Below are positions 37,760-47,509 of a stretch of 64,000 nucleotides of DNA, one piece after another; positions within the stretch are counted from its first letter, which is position 1; each line of letters begins with the position of its first letter. This DNA is from Kushneria avicenniae (GTDB lineage Bacteria > Pseudomonadota > Gammaproteobacteria > Pseudomonadales > Halomonadaceae). The notes under the pieces are model-generated. The model was not told the origin of the DNA and ran no database searches. It saw nothing but the letters and a program-made list of their open reading frames with translations. The DNA lies in contig NZ_FOLY01000002.1 in NCBI RefSeq assembly GCF_900112585.1, positions 620,001-684,000 on the forward strand. Direction: 5' to 3'. Position numbers and translations under genes: made by a program.

Positions 37760-39919
37760 ATGAGCTATCAGGTACTGGCCCGCAAATGGCGGCCGCGCAC
37801 ATTTCATGAGCTGGTAGGGCAGGAGCATGTCAGCCGTGCGCTGGTCAACGCGCTTGATCAGGGGCGGCTGCACCATGCCTATCTGTTTACCGGGACGCGT
37901 GGGGTGGGCAAGACCACGCTGGCCCGTATTCTGGCCAAGTGCCTGAACTGTGAAACCGGCGTTACCTCCCGCCCGTGCGGGCAGTGTCGGACCTGCCAGG
38001 ACATCGATCAGGGGCGCTTTGTCGACCTGATCGAGGTAGACGCTGCCTCGCGGACCCGGGTCGAGGATACCCGCGAGCTGCTCGACAATGTCCAGTACGC
38101 CCCCACCCAGGGACGCTACAAAGTGTATCTCATTGACGAGGTGCACATGCTGTCGGCGCACAGTTTCAATGCGCTGTTGAAAACGCTGGAAGAGCCGCCG
38201 CCGCACGTCAGGTTCCTGCTGGCGACCACCGATCCGCAGAAACTGCCCATCACAGTGCTGTCGCGCTGCCTGCAGTTTGCGCTCAAGCGCATGACGCCCG
38301 AGCGCATCGTCGAGCACCTTGATCATGTGCTGACCCAGGAGCAGACCGCCTTCGATACGGCGGCGCTATGGTTGTTGGGACGCGCCGCTGATGGTTCGAT
38401 GCGTGATGCCATGTCGTTGACCGATCAGGCCATCGCCTTTGGGCATGGCGAGGTGCGTGAAAACGATGTCATCGCGATGCTCGGCACGCTCGATCACCGC
38501 CAGATTCTGGCGCTGGCCGAATCGCTGGCCGGCGGGGATGCTGCCGATGTGCTGGCAAGAGTCGCGCATCTGGCCGAGCAGGGGCCGGATTTTGCCGGCG
38601 TGCTCGACGCCCTGTGCGGTGTCTTTCATCGGCTGGCCATCGCGCAGATGGTGCCGGCAGCACTGGACAACGCTCAGGGCGATCGCGATGCGCTGGTGGC
38701 CCTTGCCGCGCATTTCACCGCTGAAGACGTACAGCTTTACTATCAGATCGCCCTCAACGGGCGTGGCGACATGGACAACGCCCCGGAACAGCGAACGGCG
38801 CTGGAAATGACGCTGCTGCGCATGCTGGCTTTTCGCCCTCAGGGCGCGCCGGCGCTTGAGGGCAAGCCACTGCCGATTCGTGGTAGTGACAGCTCGACAA
38901 CGCCGCTGTCATCTGCCAGTGAGGCATCGCCTGCACCGGAGGCACCGGGCCAGAGCGCGCCCGTCGTAGACGCGCCGCGCGATCAGGCCTTGCCGCAGGG
39001 CGAGTCCTTTGACAATGAGGCGGTCACGGCATCGGCCGAGCCGCCGGCGCCTGTCGAGCCGGCAGCGCCCGAACCGGCACCGCCCTGGAACGACGATGAT
39101 GCCACCGTGTCGCTGGTGGATGCGGCAGAAAGCGCGGCCTACGGTGAAGCGCTTCATGAGGAAGTGGGCGAGACCACGCCTGCCGATGACGTTCAGCCGT
39201 CAGTCACGCCGGACGTACCGACAGTGGCGGATACGCATCAGGCCCTGTTTGAGTCGGGACCTGCCGGCGCTGCAACTCCTGCCCTCGAGGAAGGCGACGA
39301 GGATGAGCAGGACGACGCGCTCGACGAGTACATGAACGAAGCGGTAGGAGAGAATGCCGGCGGTCAGGCCCGGGCGCTGGAAGCCATGGTGGAAGGCCTT
39401 TCCGAAGAGGTTGACCCATCGGCGCCAGAAGCCCCGGAAGCGCCGGCAGAAGAGGCATCGACACTTGATCGAACGCCTGCCCTGCCTGTTGAGGCAGATC
39501 ATACGCCGATCGACAACGCTCGCTGGCTTGAGCTGTTTCCCGGGCTGGGGCTTTCCGGCATGACGGCCAACCTGGTGGCGAACTGCGTTGTGCACCATGA
39601 TGATGGTGACAGGCTCGACATGTGGCTGCACCACTCCCAGAGCGCCATGAACGCGGAAGTGCACCGCGAGCGTCTTGAAAAGGCGTTGGTGGCACGCGGG
39701 CTGTCCCGCCGGGTCACCATTGAGGTGGGAGAGATTGCCGAACATATCGAGACTCCGGCGCGCCGCCGTGCCCGTCTGGAAAAGGCGCGATTGCAGCGTG
39801 CCATTGAAGCCCTGCGTGATGACCCGCATATTCAGTCCCTGCAGGAAGTTTTCGGTGCTCGTCTGGTGGAGCGCAGTGTCACCTCGTTCGAGCAGGATGA
39901 TGTCGACGCTGGCAGATGA
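37760..39919 (+). CDS. dnaX: DNA polymerase III subunit tau (and gamma)
   Basis: Clamp-loader ATPase that also links polymerase cores and DnaB at the fork. The 719 residues begin MSYQVLARKWRPRTFHELVG. Walker A is GTRGVGKTT at 45-53, the zinc cysteines lie at about 64-79 (CLNCETG, CGQCRTC), and the DEAD-like Walker B and sensor region LIDEVHMLSAHSFNALLKTL is near 125-145. After residue about 370 comes a long acidic, Pro/Ala/Glu-rich linker, then the C-terminal tau domain (about 590-710). I see no A-rich slippery sequence of the kind that makes gamma in E. coli. Confidence 0.96.
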   Translation: MSYQVLARKWRPRTFHELVGQEHVSRALVNALDQGRLHHAYLFTGTRGVGKTTLARILAKCLNCETGVTSRPCGQCRTCQDIDQGRFVDLIEVDAASRTRVEDTRELLDNVQYAPTQGRYKVYLIDEVHMLSAHSFNALLKTLEEPPPHVRFLLATTDPQKLPITVLSRCLQFALKRMTPERIVEHLDHVLTQEQTAFDTAALWLLGRAADGSMRDAMSLTDQAIAFGHGEVRENDVIAMLGTLDHRQILALAESLAGGDAADVLARVAHLAEQGPDFAGVLDALCGVFHRLAIAQMVPAALDNAQGDRDALVALAAHFTAEDVQLYYQIALNGRGDMDNAPEQRTALEMTLLRMLAFRPQGAPALEGKPLPIRGSDSSTTPLSSASEASPAPEAPGQSAPVVDAPRDQALPQGESFDNEAVTASAEPPAPVEPAAPEPAPPWNDDDATVSLVDAAESAAYGEALHEEVGETTPADDVQPSVTPDVPTVADTHQALFESGPAGAATPALEEGDEDEQDDALDEYMNEAVGENAGGQARALEAMVEGLSEEVDPSAPEAPEAPAEEASTLDRTPALPVEADHTPIDNARWLELFPGLGLSGMTANLVANCVVHHDDGDRLDMWLHHSQSAMNAEVHRERLEKALVARGLSRRVTIEVGEIAEHIETPARRRARLEKARLQRAIEALRDDPHIQSLQEVFGARLVERSVTSFEQDDVDAGR

Positions 39920-39968
39920 ACACGGTCATTGATCACGGTTTGAGAGACGACTCTCGAGGAAGGCAATC

Positions 39969-40295
39969 ATGATGAAGGGTGGCATGGGCAACCTGATGAA
40001 GCAGGCCCAGGAAATGCAGGACAAGATGCAAAAGGTCCAGGAAGAGATTGCCGACACCGAAGTGCATGGCGAGTCCGGTGCCGGCATGGTCAAGGTCACC
40101 ATGAACGGTCGACACGATGTGACCTCGATCGAGCTTGATCCGGCCGTAATGCAGGAAGAGAAGGAGTTTCTCGAAGACCTGCTGGCAGCCGCCGTCAACG
40201 ACGCCGTGCGCAAGGTGGAAGTCAACTCGCGCACCAGAATGGAAGAGGTTACGCAGGGCATGAACCTGCCGCCCGGCTTCAAGATGCCGTTCTAG
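39969..40295 (+). CDS. ybaB: YbaB/EbfC nucleoid-associated protein
   Basis: A 108-residue DNA-binding dimer of the YbaB/EbfC family. It begins with paired ATGs preceded by GAGGAAGG. A long N-terminal helix ([20 protein letters not shown]) is followed by the beta-sheet segment [19 protein letters not shown] and the C-terminal PPGFKMPF. It lies between dnaX and recR, the usual arrangement, 49 bases after dnaX. Confidence 0.95.
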   Translation: MMKGGMGNLMKQAQEMQDKMQKVQEEIADTEVHGESGAGMVKVTMNGRHDVTSIELDPAVMQEEKEFLEDLLAAAVNDAVRKVEVNSRTRMEEVTQGMNLPPGFKMPF

Positions 40296-40309
40296 GACAC
40301 GCGTATTTC

Positions 40310-40921
40310 ATGGCGACATTTTCACCGCTGATCGATCGGTTGCTGGAAACGCTGCGGGTACTGCCGGGCGTCGGTCCTCGTACCGCCCAGCGCATGGCCT
40401 TTCACCTGCTTGAGCGTGATCGCGAAGGCGGGCGCCGGCTGGCGGAAGTGCTGGGCGATGCGCTTGAGCACGTGGGCTACTGCGACAGCTGTCGCAACCT
40501 GACGGAGAGCCAATACTGCAGTATCTGCGAGGACGCGCGCCGCGATGATCGCGCCCTGTGCGTGGTGGAATCGCCAGCGGATCTTCTGGCCATCGAGGAG
40601 GCCGGTGGTTTTCGCGGACGCTATTTCGTACTGCATGGTCATCTTTCTCCGATCGATGGCATCGGTCCGAATGATCTGGGGCTTGATCAGCTGGAGGCAC
40701 TGGTGCACCAGCGTCAGATCGAAGAGCTGATTCTGGCCACCAACCCTACCGTGGAAGGCGAGGCGACCGCGCATTACATCGCCGAGCAGCTTCGAACGCT
40801 GGGCGTGCGCTGCTCGCGGCTGGCCTATGGCGTGCCCATGGGCGGTGAGCTCGAGTATGTGGACGGCGGTACGTTGTCCCGTGCTTTCATGGGGCGTCAG
40901 CCCTTTGGCGAGCGGGAGTAG
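40310..40921 (+). CDS. recR: Recombination protein RecR
   Basis: A 203-residue ring-forming protein that with RecO (and RecF) loads RecA at gaps. An N-terminal helix-hairpin-helix ([20 protein letters not shown]) precedes the four-cysteine zinc motif (YCDSCRN...YCSIC, about 57-72) and the Toprim domain with [16 protein letters not shown] near 84. The C-terminal ATP-like loop is [16 protein letters not shown]. It ends the dnaX-ybaB-recR unit, with a terminator after it. Confidence 0.97.
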   Translation: MATFSPLIDRLLETLRVLPGVGPRTAQRMAFHLLERDREGGRRLAEVLGDALEHVGYCDSCRNLTESQYCSICEDARRDDRALCVVESPADLLAIEEAGGFRGRYFVLHGHLSPIDGIGPNDLGLDQLEALVHQRQIEELILATNPTVEGEATAHYIAEQLRTLGVRCSRLAYGVPMGGELEYVDGGTLSRAFMGRQPFGERE

Positions 40922-40972
40922 GACGTCATGCCCTGATCGGCGCCGCGTGACGACGATGCCCATGATGGATGC

Positions 40973-41005
40973 AACAAGCCGCCACGCGGCTTGTTTTATT
41001 TTATT
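40973..41005 (+). terminator. Rho-independent terminator after recR
   Basis: A 9-bp stem acaagccgc with gcggcttgt, three-base loop, followed by ttttattttatt. Confidence 0.92.
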
Positions 41006-41049
41006 GCCGTCGGCCCGAGTGCCGGCGAGCTGCTTTAAACGGAATCACC

Positions 41050-42204
41050 ATGCCCACTGATGTCACCTGGCATTTTATCGATACCGAGGAGGCGCTGGAG
41101 CGCGCCTGCGCCGATCTCGCGACCCGCGAGGCCATCGGCGTGGATACGGAATTCATGCGTGAAACCACCTTCTACCCGGTGCCGGCACTGATTCAGCTGG
41201 GCGATGCCGATGTGGTCTATCTGATTGACCCCACGCTGGTGGCACCCACTGCCGCGCTGCGCGTACTTATGGGAGATGACGGCCCGCTGAAGATCCTTCA
41301 CGCCTGCAGTGAAGACATGGAAATCTTCACGCGCTGGGCCGGAGATGTTCCCTCGCCGGTAGTGGACACTCAGCTGGCTCACGCTCTGCTGGGCGAGGAA
41401 AGCGCCATCAGCTATCAGCGTCTGGTGAGCCAGTGGGTCGAGCAGCATGTGCCCAAGGGGGAGACACGTTCCAACTGGCTGCAGCGGCCGTTGACCGAAG
41501 AGCAGTGTCGCTATGCCGCGCTGGACGTGGTCTGGCTCCCACTGATCTGGCAGCGCCAGCAGGCACGTCTGCGCGAGCGGGGCCGTCTTGAATGGCTGCT
41601 CGAGGACTGCGAAGCGCTGGTCGAGGCGGCGCGCGGGGGGCGCGATGACGAACGCTGGTATCTGCGCCATCGCAATGCCTGGCGGCTCGAGCCGCGTCAG
41701 CTGGCCGCTTTTCAGCGGCTTTGCGTCTGGCGTGAGCGTGCCGTACGCGATCGCAATCTGCCCCGCAACTGGCTGGCCAGTGACGCGACGTTGATGGAAA
41801 TCGCCGCGGCAATGCCGACCAATCGCTACGAACTTTCCCGGGTGGATGGCGTCAAGCCATCGCTGATCAAGCGGGAAGGCGAGACGCTGCTGGGGCTGAT
41901 TCAGGAGGCAGCGCAGCTGGACGATGCCGTGCTGCCTTCGCCACTGCCTTCTCCGATCAGCGACGCCTACAAAAAGCGCATGAAGGCATTGAAGGCCGCC
42001 GTCAATCAGCGCGCGAAAGCGCTGGCCCTGCCCGTTGAGGTGCTGATCACGCGCCGTGAGCTGGAGCGCTGGATCAGTGCGGATCTACATCGCACGGACT
42101 GGCCGTACATGCCGGGTTGGCGCGGCGAGGCGCTCAATGACGCTCTGGTCTCGGCACTGTCAGCACCTGGGCACGCTTCAACGTCGTGTTCCGAAGGGCT
42201 TTGA
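41050..42204 (+). CDS. rnd: Ribonuclease D
   Basis: A 3'-5' exoribonuclease for tRNA and small-RNA trimming. ATG 41050 with GGAATC upstream gives 384 residues (E. coli 375). The DEDDy residues are visible: D32 and E34 in GVDTEFMRETTFYP, D in ILHACSEDMEIF near 88, and the Y-x3-D motif in CRYAALDVVWLP near 155. HRDC domains follow, the first near 210-290. An in-frame ATG at 40969 is excluded because it lies in the recR terminator. ycgL and ycgN follow closely as an apparent operon. Confidence 0.95.
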   Translation: MPTDVTWHFIDTEEALERACADLATREAIGVDTEFMRETTFYPVPALIQLGDADVVYLIDPTLVAPTAALRVLMGDDGPLKILHACSEDMEIFTRWAGDVPSPVVDTQLAHALLGEESAISYQRLVSQWVEQHVPKGETRSNWLQRPLTEEQCRYAALDVVWLPLIWQRQQARLRERGRLEWLLEDCEALVEAARGGRDDERWYLRHRNAWRLEPRQLAAFQRLCVWRERAVRDRNLPRNWLASDATLMEIAAAMPTNRYELSRVDGVKPSLIKREGETLLGLIQEAAQLDDAVLPSPLPSPISDAYKKRMKALKAAVNQRAKALALPVEVLITRRELERWISADLHRTDWPYMPGWRGEALNDALVSALSAPGHASTSCSEGL

Positions 42205-42231
42205 GATGCCTCTGAATTTGTGGAGAACGCC

Positions 42232-42540
42232 ATGACCCCGACACCGTTACTGTGTCAGATCTACAAGAGCCTGCGCCATGAGGAGATGTTTCTCTATGTG
42301 GATCGCACGCGCGGGCTGGAGGTCGTGCCGCAGGAGCTTCTGACCCACTTTGGCACGTCGCAGGCCGTCATGATGATGATCATGACGCCTGAGCGAACCC
42401 TGGCCCGTGTGGAGACCGCCCGGGTCATCGAGGCGCTGAAGGAGAAGGGATATTACCTGCAGATGCCGCCCGGTGGTGATGCCAGAACGCGTGATCTTGC
42501 CTTTGATGTCAGCGCTCGGGAAGATGACAGTGCCACCTGA
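42232..42540 (+). CDS. ycgL: YcgL domain protein
   Basis: A 102-residue protein of the small alpha/beta YcgL family (E. coli 108), with QIYKSLRHEEMFLYVDRTRG near 9 and EKGYYLQMPPG near 75. ATG 42232 is preceded by GGAG at six bases; a GTG 12 bases upstream is an alternative. Function is unsettled in the family. The stop overlaps a possible ATG of ycgN as TGATG. Confidence 0.92.
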   Translation: MTPTPLLCQIYKSLRHEEMFLYVDRTRGLEVVPQELLTHFGTSQAVMMMIMTPERTLARVETARVIEALKEKGYYLQMPPGGDARTRDLAFDVSAREDDSAT

Positions 42541-42560
42541 TGAGTGCTCCGGAGAGTGAT

Positions 42561-43010
42561 ATGCGCGAGCGTTTCTGGGAAAGATTTCCGCTCGAGGAAC
42601 TGACCCCTCGAGAGTGGGAGGCCGTCTGCGATGGCTGTGGGCAGTGCTGTCTGGTCAGACTCGAGGATGAGGAGAGTCAGGAGATCGTGACGCTCTCGGT
42701 GGCCTGTCGACTGTTCGATATCCAGGCCTGTCGCTGCAGCGATTACGAGCACCGTTTTGACAGGGTGCCGGACTGTCTGCAACTGACCCCCGAGCGGGTG
42801 CGCGCCTTTCACTGGCTGCCAGAGACCTGTGGCTATCGACGCCTGGCACAGGAAAAGTCACTGCCGAAGTGGCATCCGCTACGCAGCGGTGACTCGAGCG
42901 GTGCGCGTCGCGCCGGCGTCAGCATGCATGGCATGGCCGTCAGTGAAGCGCTCGTGCCCGAAGAGGATTACGAGGACTACATCATTGCCGTGATGCCCTG
43001 CCGGACCTGA
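42561..43010 (+). CDS. ycgN: YcgN family cysteine-cluster protein
   Basis: A UPF0260 protein of 149 residues with a metal-binding-type cysteine cluster CDGCGQCC at 23-30 and further cysteines in SVACRLFDIQACRC and VPDCLQLTPE. I prefer the ATG at 42561, which has GGAGAG eight bases before it, over ATG 42540 that overlaps ycgL. E. coli YcgN is 153 residues. The function is unknown, though a bound metal or Fe-S cluster is likely from the cysteines. It ends the rnd-ycgL-ycgN unit at a bidirectional terminator. Confidence 0.9.
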   Translation: MRERFWERFPLEELTPREWEAVCDGCGQCCLVRLEDEESQEIVTLSVACRLFDIQACRCSDYEHRFDRVPDCLQLTPERVRAFHWLPETCGYRRLAQEKSLPKWHPLRSGDSSGARRAGVSMHGMAVSEALVPEEDYEDYIIAVMPCRT

Positions 43011-43039
43011 CGTCGAGAATACGCTGTACCCGCCATGCA

Positions 43040-43078
43040 AAAGGGGCGCTTTTCATTAACGAAAAGCGCCCCTTTGCG
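43040..43078 (+). terminator. Bidirectional terminator between ycgN and ptrB
   Basis: A perfect 15-bp stem (aaaggggcgcttttc with its complement) and a six-base loop, with Ts on the plus side and TTTTTG on the minus side. Confidence 0.9.
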
Positions 43079-43103
43079 ATTCTCCCGGTCGGGAAATCAA
43101 TGC

Positions 43104-45200
43104 CTATTCATCAGCGTACGGGTGCGCACCGGGGGTCGGCTCGGTTTCCGACAGTCCCAGTGCCCAAAGGATGAAGGCATCCTGTCGCGCCACGTCATGC
43201 CAAGCATGAAAGCGCCCCGAGGCGCCACCGTGACCGGCACTCATGTCCGTACGCAGCAGTACGGGGCCGCGGGCGCTGTCGAGCTCGACCAGGCGCGCAT
43301 AGAGTTTGGCCGGCTCCCAGTAGGGCACTCGGGAATCGTGCCAGCTGCCCTGAAGGTAGACGGCCGGCCAGGGGGCCGGTACCAGGTTGTTCACCGGTGA
43401 ATAGCGCTTGATGCGCCGGCGCGCTTCAGGCTCCTCCGGATTGCCCCACTCGGTGTATTCCGCCGTGGTCAGCGGTAGATCGGGGTTTTCCATGGTGCGC
43501 AACACGTCGACGAAGGGCACATCCAGAACGGCAGCACAGAAGGCGTGCGGATCAAGATTGACGCTGGCTGCGACCAGCAGTCCGCCGGCGCTGGCACCAT
43601 AGGCTGCAATGTGGCGCTCATCGGCGAGGCCATGTTCCACCAGTACATTGCGGGCTGCCAGGAAATCGCGAAAGCTGTTTTCCTTGTGCTCCAGCTTGCC
43701 GCCCAGATACCAGGGTTCGCCCCGGTCACCGCCGCCACGCACGTGTGCCACCGCAAAGGCGCCGCCGCGGGCCAGCAGCTCCAGACGTGAAATCGAAAAC
43801 CAGGGGTCCAGCGTCTGCCCATAGGCGCCATAGCCGTAGAGCAGGGTCGGCAGGGGGCCCCGGTTGATCAGGTCGGCGCGCGCGACCACGGATACCGGCA
43901 CGCGCTCGCCATCAAAGGAGGTCGCCCAGACGCGACGACAGGCCAGGTGGCCGGGCTGAAGATCACCGTAGACGGGCTGCTGGCGCAAAAGGCGCCGTTC
44001 TCCGCTGTCGATATCGAACTCGACCCAGTGGGGCGGTGTGGTAAAGGACTCTTCGTGCAGCCGAAGATGACGAGTGTCGAAGTGGGGCGTGTCGGCCAGT
44101 CCAAGGCTGCAGGGCGTCTCTGCGATGGGCAGCCATTCATCATGGGTCACATCGTGCTGCTCGTTGAACTGCATCAGGCGCAGATGCACCTGGGCCGTAT
44201 CATGATCCCGCTCGGTCAGCACCAGCCCCCAGGAAAAGGCGTCGACATCTTCAAGCGTGGTGTCACCACGATGCTCGATCATCGGCAGCCATTGATCCAG
44301 TGCCTCCTCCGCGGCGCGCTCGAGACAAAAGTGCACGGCGTTGCGGTTATGGAGCACATAGAACATGCCCGGACGGTGGTCGAGGCCATACTCCACCCCG
44401 GTTTCGCGCGGATGAAAGCATATTGGTGCGGTGTCCGGTGCCGCGGCGGGAACCAGATGGGTTTCGCTGGTGTCCTTTGATGCACTGTGAATGACCAGCC
44501 ACTCCCGCGAGCGGGTCTTGTCGAGGCCGACCCAGAATTCGACGTCGCTCTCTTCAAAAATGCAGATGGCATCATCATGGTGACGATGACGACGCCAGAC
44601 CGTGGCCGGGCGCTGGGTGGTGTCATAGCGCGTAAAGAGGATTGTGGCGTTGTCTTCTGCCCAGCACAGGTCAGGCCCGATGCCGCGTTCGAGCCGGATC
44701 GTTTCACCATCGGGCAGACGGCGCAGATAAAGATCGAAATACTCGTTGCCCTGGGTGTCCAGCGTCCAGGCCATCCACTGCTCGTCCTCGGACAGGGCCA
44801 AGTCGCCCAGCTCGAGAAAGCTGCTGTGTCGGGAGAGTTCCTGAAGATCGATCAGGCACTCATGGCCGCGGCGCTCGATATCAAGGTGATCAAATGCCTC
44901 ACCGATCGGATGGCGCCAGAATACCGGATAATCGGCATCGGCGGCCGTCTCGCTCCAGTACACGAAATGATCAAAGGGTGTGGCCAGACCCGTAACGGCC
45001 AGCTCGCGTCGGGCAAGATGGCTGTCAAAAAGTGTCTGAGTGAGTGAATTCAGTGGGTCAAACCACTGATCACATTCGAGATTCACGGCTTCAAGAAATT
45101 CGGCCACCTGCTGGTTATCCCGGTTTTCAAGCCAGTGCCAGTGGGGGTCCTCGACTTTTCTGAAGCGTGCGACAGGCGCGGCGGATGGGTGTTCTTTCAT
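43104..45200 (-). CDS. ptrB: Oligopeptidase B (S9A serine peptidase)
   Basis: A 698-residue cytoplasmic peptidase that cleaves short peptides after Arg or Lys. The beta-propeller domain (about 70-400) precedes the alpha/beta hydrolase domain. The nucleophile is Ser537 in AAYGASAGGLLVAAS, the aspartate is in LQGSWHDSRVPYWEPAKLYA near 625 and the histidine in DMSAGHGGASGR near 662. Typical family segments are LLYGYGAYG and HVRGGGDRGEPWY. It starts MKEHPSAAPVARF and is monocistronic, convergent with ycgN. Confidence 0.94.
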   Translation of the reverse strand: MKEHPSAAPVARFRKVEDPHWHWLENRDNQQVAEFLEAVNLECDQWFDPLNSLTQTLFDSHLARRELAVTGLATPFDHFVYWSETAADADYPVFWRHPIGEAFDHLDIERRGHECLIDLQELSRHSSFLELGDLALSEDEQWMAWTLDTQGNEYFDLYLRRLPDGETIRLERGIGPDLCWAEDNATILFTRYDTTQRPATVWRRHRHHDDAICIFEESDVEFWVGLDKTRSREWLVIHSASKDTSETHLVPAAAPDTAPICFHPRETGVEYGLDHRPGMFYVLHNRNAVHFCLERAAEEALDQWLPMIEHRGDTTLEDVDAFSWGLVLTERDHDTAQVHLRLMQFNEQHDVTHDEWLPIAETPCSLGLADTPHFDTRHLRLHEESFTTPPHWVEFDIDSGERRLLRQQPVYGDLQPGHLACRRVWATSFDGERVPVSVVARADLINRGPLPTLLYGYGAYGQTLDPWFSISRLELLARGGAFAVAHVRGGGDRGEPWYLGGKLEHKENSFRDFLAARNVLVEHGLADERHIAAYGASAGGLLVAASVNLDPHAFCAAVLDVPFVDVLRTMENPDLPLTTAEYTEWGNPEEPEARRRIKRYSPVNNLVPAPWPAVYLQGSWHDSRVPYWEPAKLYARLVELDSARGPVLLRTDMSAGHGGASGRFHAWHDVARQDAFILWALGLSETEPTPGAHPYADE

Positions 45201-45251
45201 GATGTGCAGTGTAACATTGATCGCTGTATTTAACCCGGAGGTATCAAGGGC

Positions 45252-45725
45252 GTGCTGATTTCAGACTCGATTCCACTTTTGTGGCTATGCTGGTTCGTAT
45301 TATCCGTTGCGGTACTGGTATTTGGCTATTTTGCCATCTCATTTCTGCCTCGGTTGCCTCGCTGGCTGGTCACGGGCGCCGTTGCCGGTCTTTTGTGGAT
45401 GCCGGCCTTCTTTTCGGTTCCCGGTCCGGAATCCCAGCTGGGCTATTCGGGCTGGGCCCCGTCGCTGGTGGTCACGGCGGTCGGCTTTTTGCAGCATAAC
45501 GGTGGCCAGATATTTCTCGGTGGCGTATTGATGGCCATCGGTGCTCTTCTGGGCATGCTGATCACCTTCTTTATCGGTCGACGTGGCCGGCAGGACGCGG
45601 GCGACGATGAACGCGCCGACGGTGGCGGCAACAGTGGTGGCGGCCACAATGGTAACCGCGACACCGTGCGTCGACGCCAGGAGGGCGGTGCAAAGGCGCG
45701 TCGGGAACCTTCGCTCGGGAGATAG
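45252..45725 (+). CDS. Small membrane protein upstream of the VWA gene
   Basis: A 157-residue protein with four hydrophobic segments (about 6-29, 38-56, 67-80 and 86-110) and a hydrophilic Gly/Arg/Asp-rich C-terminal tail of about 45 residues. The start is GTG 45252, preceded by GGAGG ten bases upstream. I do not recognise a family. It lies five bases before the VWA gene and probably is cotranscribed, suggesting a shared role at the inner membrane. Confidence 0.7.
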   Translation: MLISDSIPLLWLCWFVLSVAVLVFGYFAISFLPRLPRWLVTGAVAGLLWMPAFFSVPGPESQLGYSGWAPSLVVTAVGFLQHNGGQIFLGGVLMAIGALLGMLITFFIGRRGRQDAGDDERADGGGNSGGGHNGNRDTVRRRQEGGAKARREPSLGR

Positions 45726-45730
45726 GCCCT

Positions 45731-47509
45731 ATGCTGTATCGATGGCTGGTGACAGGTGCGTGGTTGCTGCTGATGCTGATGGCGCTGCCTGCTCAGGCAT
45801 CGTCACAGGCCTCGCCCGAACAGGGCGATGTTCGACTGGCCATCGATGTTTCCGGCAGCATGAAGGATAACGACCCCGATAACCTGCGTGCCAGCGGCAT
45901 CCGCCTGCTGGTCGATCTGTTGCCTGACAGCAGCCGTGCCGGTCTCTGGACCTTCGGTCAGCACGTGGCCAATCCGCTGGGCATGGGCACCGTCAACGAT
46001 CAGTGGCGCCAGCGGGCACTCGACGTGCTGCCCCGTATGACCCGCTACGAGCAGTTTACCGATCTTGAGTCGGCGCTGGATATGGCCACGCAGGGGGTCG
46101 CGGGTGATCGCAAAACTCATCTGATCGTGCTGACCGATGGCATGGTGGATGTCCCGGCCATCAACGACAAGCCGGCCCGGGATCGTGCCTCGCGTGAGCG
46201 CATCATCAGGACGCTGGCGCCTGATCTGGCCGAGCGCAACGTGGTTATTCACACCATCGCGCTGTCGCGCAACGCCGATACCGATCTAATGCGGACCATC
46301 TCGCAGGAGACCGGCGGACTGGCCTCGGTGGCAGAAGACTCCCGGGCGCTTCTGCGCTCCTTTCTGGATGTCCTGAATCAGGTGGCGCCGCGTCAACAGC
46401 TGCCGCTGGAAAATGGACGGTTTCAGGTCGATGATCAGGTGCGTGAATTTACGGCGCTGATCTTTCATGAGCAAAATGATGGACCGGTGACCCTGATCAG
46501 TCCCGATGGCGAGCGGCTGAGCATCGATGCGCCGGGCGTGGCAGGTCGCTGGCGCCACGACGACCGCTACGAGCTGATTACCGTCCCCGAGCCGGCCGTC
46601 GGAGAGTGGCGGATCGAGGGCCCTGTAGGTGCAGGCTCCCGTATCCTGATTGACTCAAGCCTGCAGTTGCGAAGCGCTACGATACCGGCCACGCTGTATG
46701 CCCACATCGATCAGCCCCTGGACGTCTGGCTGGAGGGTCGCAATGAGCAGGGGAGTGCCTCCTCAGCGCCCACCGTTGATGCCACCCTCAGAGATGCGGA
46801 CGGCGACATTACCAGCACCCGTTTGCAGCCGGAATCGGACGGACATTACCGTGGTCGCCTTGAGCAGATCGACCGGGTCGGCAATGCCGAACTGGCGCTT
46901 CGGGCCCGGGGTGATGGCTTCTCGCGGCTTCTGACACACAGCGTCAATGTTGTGCCGGTCATCGATGCCGTGCTGGCCGGCGATCAGTCTCATATTGCCA
47001 TGACCGCCGCCTGGCCACGCCTGACACGTGACAACACCCGAATCGAGGCGACCCTTCTGGGAGAAACGCTGGATGTCGCGCCTGCAGGAGAGGGTCGCTG
47101 GCAGGTGACACTGCCCGACACGCTTCCCGAAGAATCCGTATCGGTCGCCCTGACGGCCACAGTGGCGCTGGACAATCGCATCCTCGAGATCCCACTACCG
47201 CCGGTGGCGCTTAACAGTGATGCGGCGACCAGTCTTTCCGGAGCGCGACTTGATCGTGATGCGATCAGCGGCGAACGGATGATCGATCAACAAAGTGACG
47301 ACCAGGATCAGCCGTGGTCGCTGCAGCGTCTCTGGGGGCTGGCACAGGATAACTGGCCTGCTGCCAGAGCGCAGGCCATACAGTGGCTCAAGGACCCGCG
47401 GGCATGGTGGGTGGCTGCAGCGTTATTACTGCTTTATGTATTGCTTGCCTTCAGGCGGCGTCGACTGCGGCATCGGCGTCCCCCACAAAGGAGAGATCCG
47501 AGTGTGTGA
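45731..47509 (+). CDS. VWA domain protein (TIGR03503-like), membrane anchored
   Basis: A 592-residue protein with a signal peptide (1-23), a von Willebrand A domain at about 32-215 carrying the metal-site motif D39-V-S41-G-S43 (AIDVSGSMK), TDLESAL near 115 and LTDGMVDV near 137. Beta-rich, possibly Ig-like domains follow (about 225-500). A C-terminal membrane helix (WWVAAALLLLYVLLAF near 560) ends in a very basic tail. It should sit in the inner membrane with the VWA domain in the periplasm. It overlaps the following amidotransferase gene by eight bases. The role is unknown. Confidence 0.82.
   Translation: MLYRWLVTGAWLLLMLMALPAQASSQASPEQGDVRLAIDVSGSMKDNDPDNLRASGIRLLVDLLPDSSRAGLWTFGQHVANPLGMGTVNDQWRQRALDVLPRMTRYEQFTDLESALDMATQGVAGDRKTHLIVLTDGMVDVPAINDKPARDRASRERIIRTLAPDLAERNVVIHTIALSRNADTDLMRTISQETGGLASVAEDSRALLRSFLDVLNQVAPRQQLPLENGRFQVDDQVREFTALIFHEQNDGPVTLISPDGERLSIDAPGVAGRWRHDDRYELITVPEPAVGEWRIEGPVGAGSRILIDSSLQLRSATIPATLYAHIDQPLDVWLEGRNEQGSASSAPTVDATLRDADGDITSTRLQPESDGHYRGRLEQIDRVGNAELALRARGDGFSRLLTHSVNVVPVIDAVLAGDQSHIAMTAAWPRLTRDNTRIEATLLGETLDVAPAGEGRWQVTLPDTLPEESVSVALTATVALDNRILEIPLPPVALNSDAATSLSGARLDRDAISGERMIDQQSDDQDQPWSLQRLWGLAQDNWPAARAQAIQWLKDPRAWWVAAALLLLYVLLAFRRRRLRHRRPPQRRDPSV

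Noticed and set aside
38800-39400. Programmed frameshift site in dnaX
   Set aside because: No A-rich slippery heptamer was seen in the linker region.
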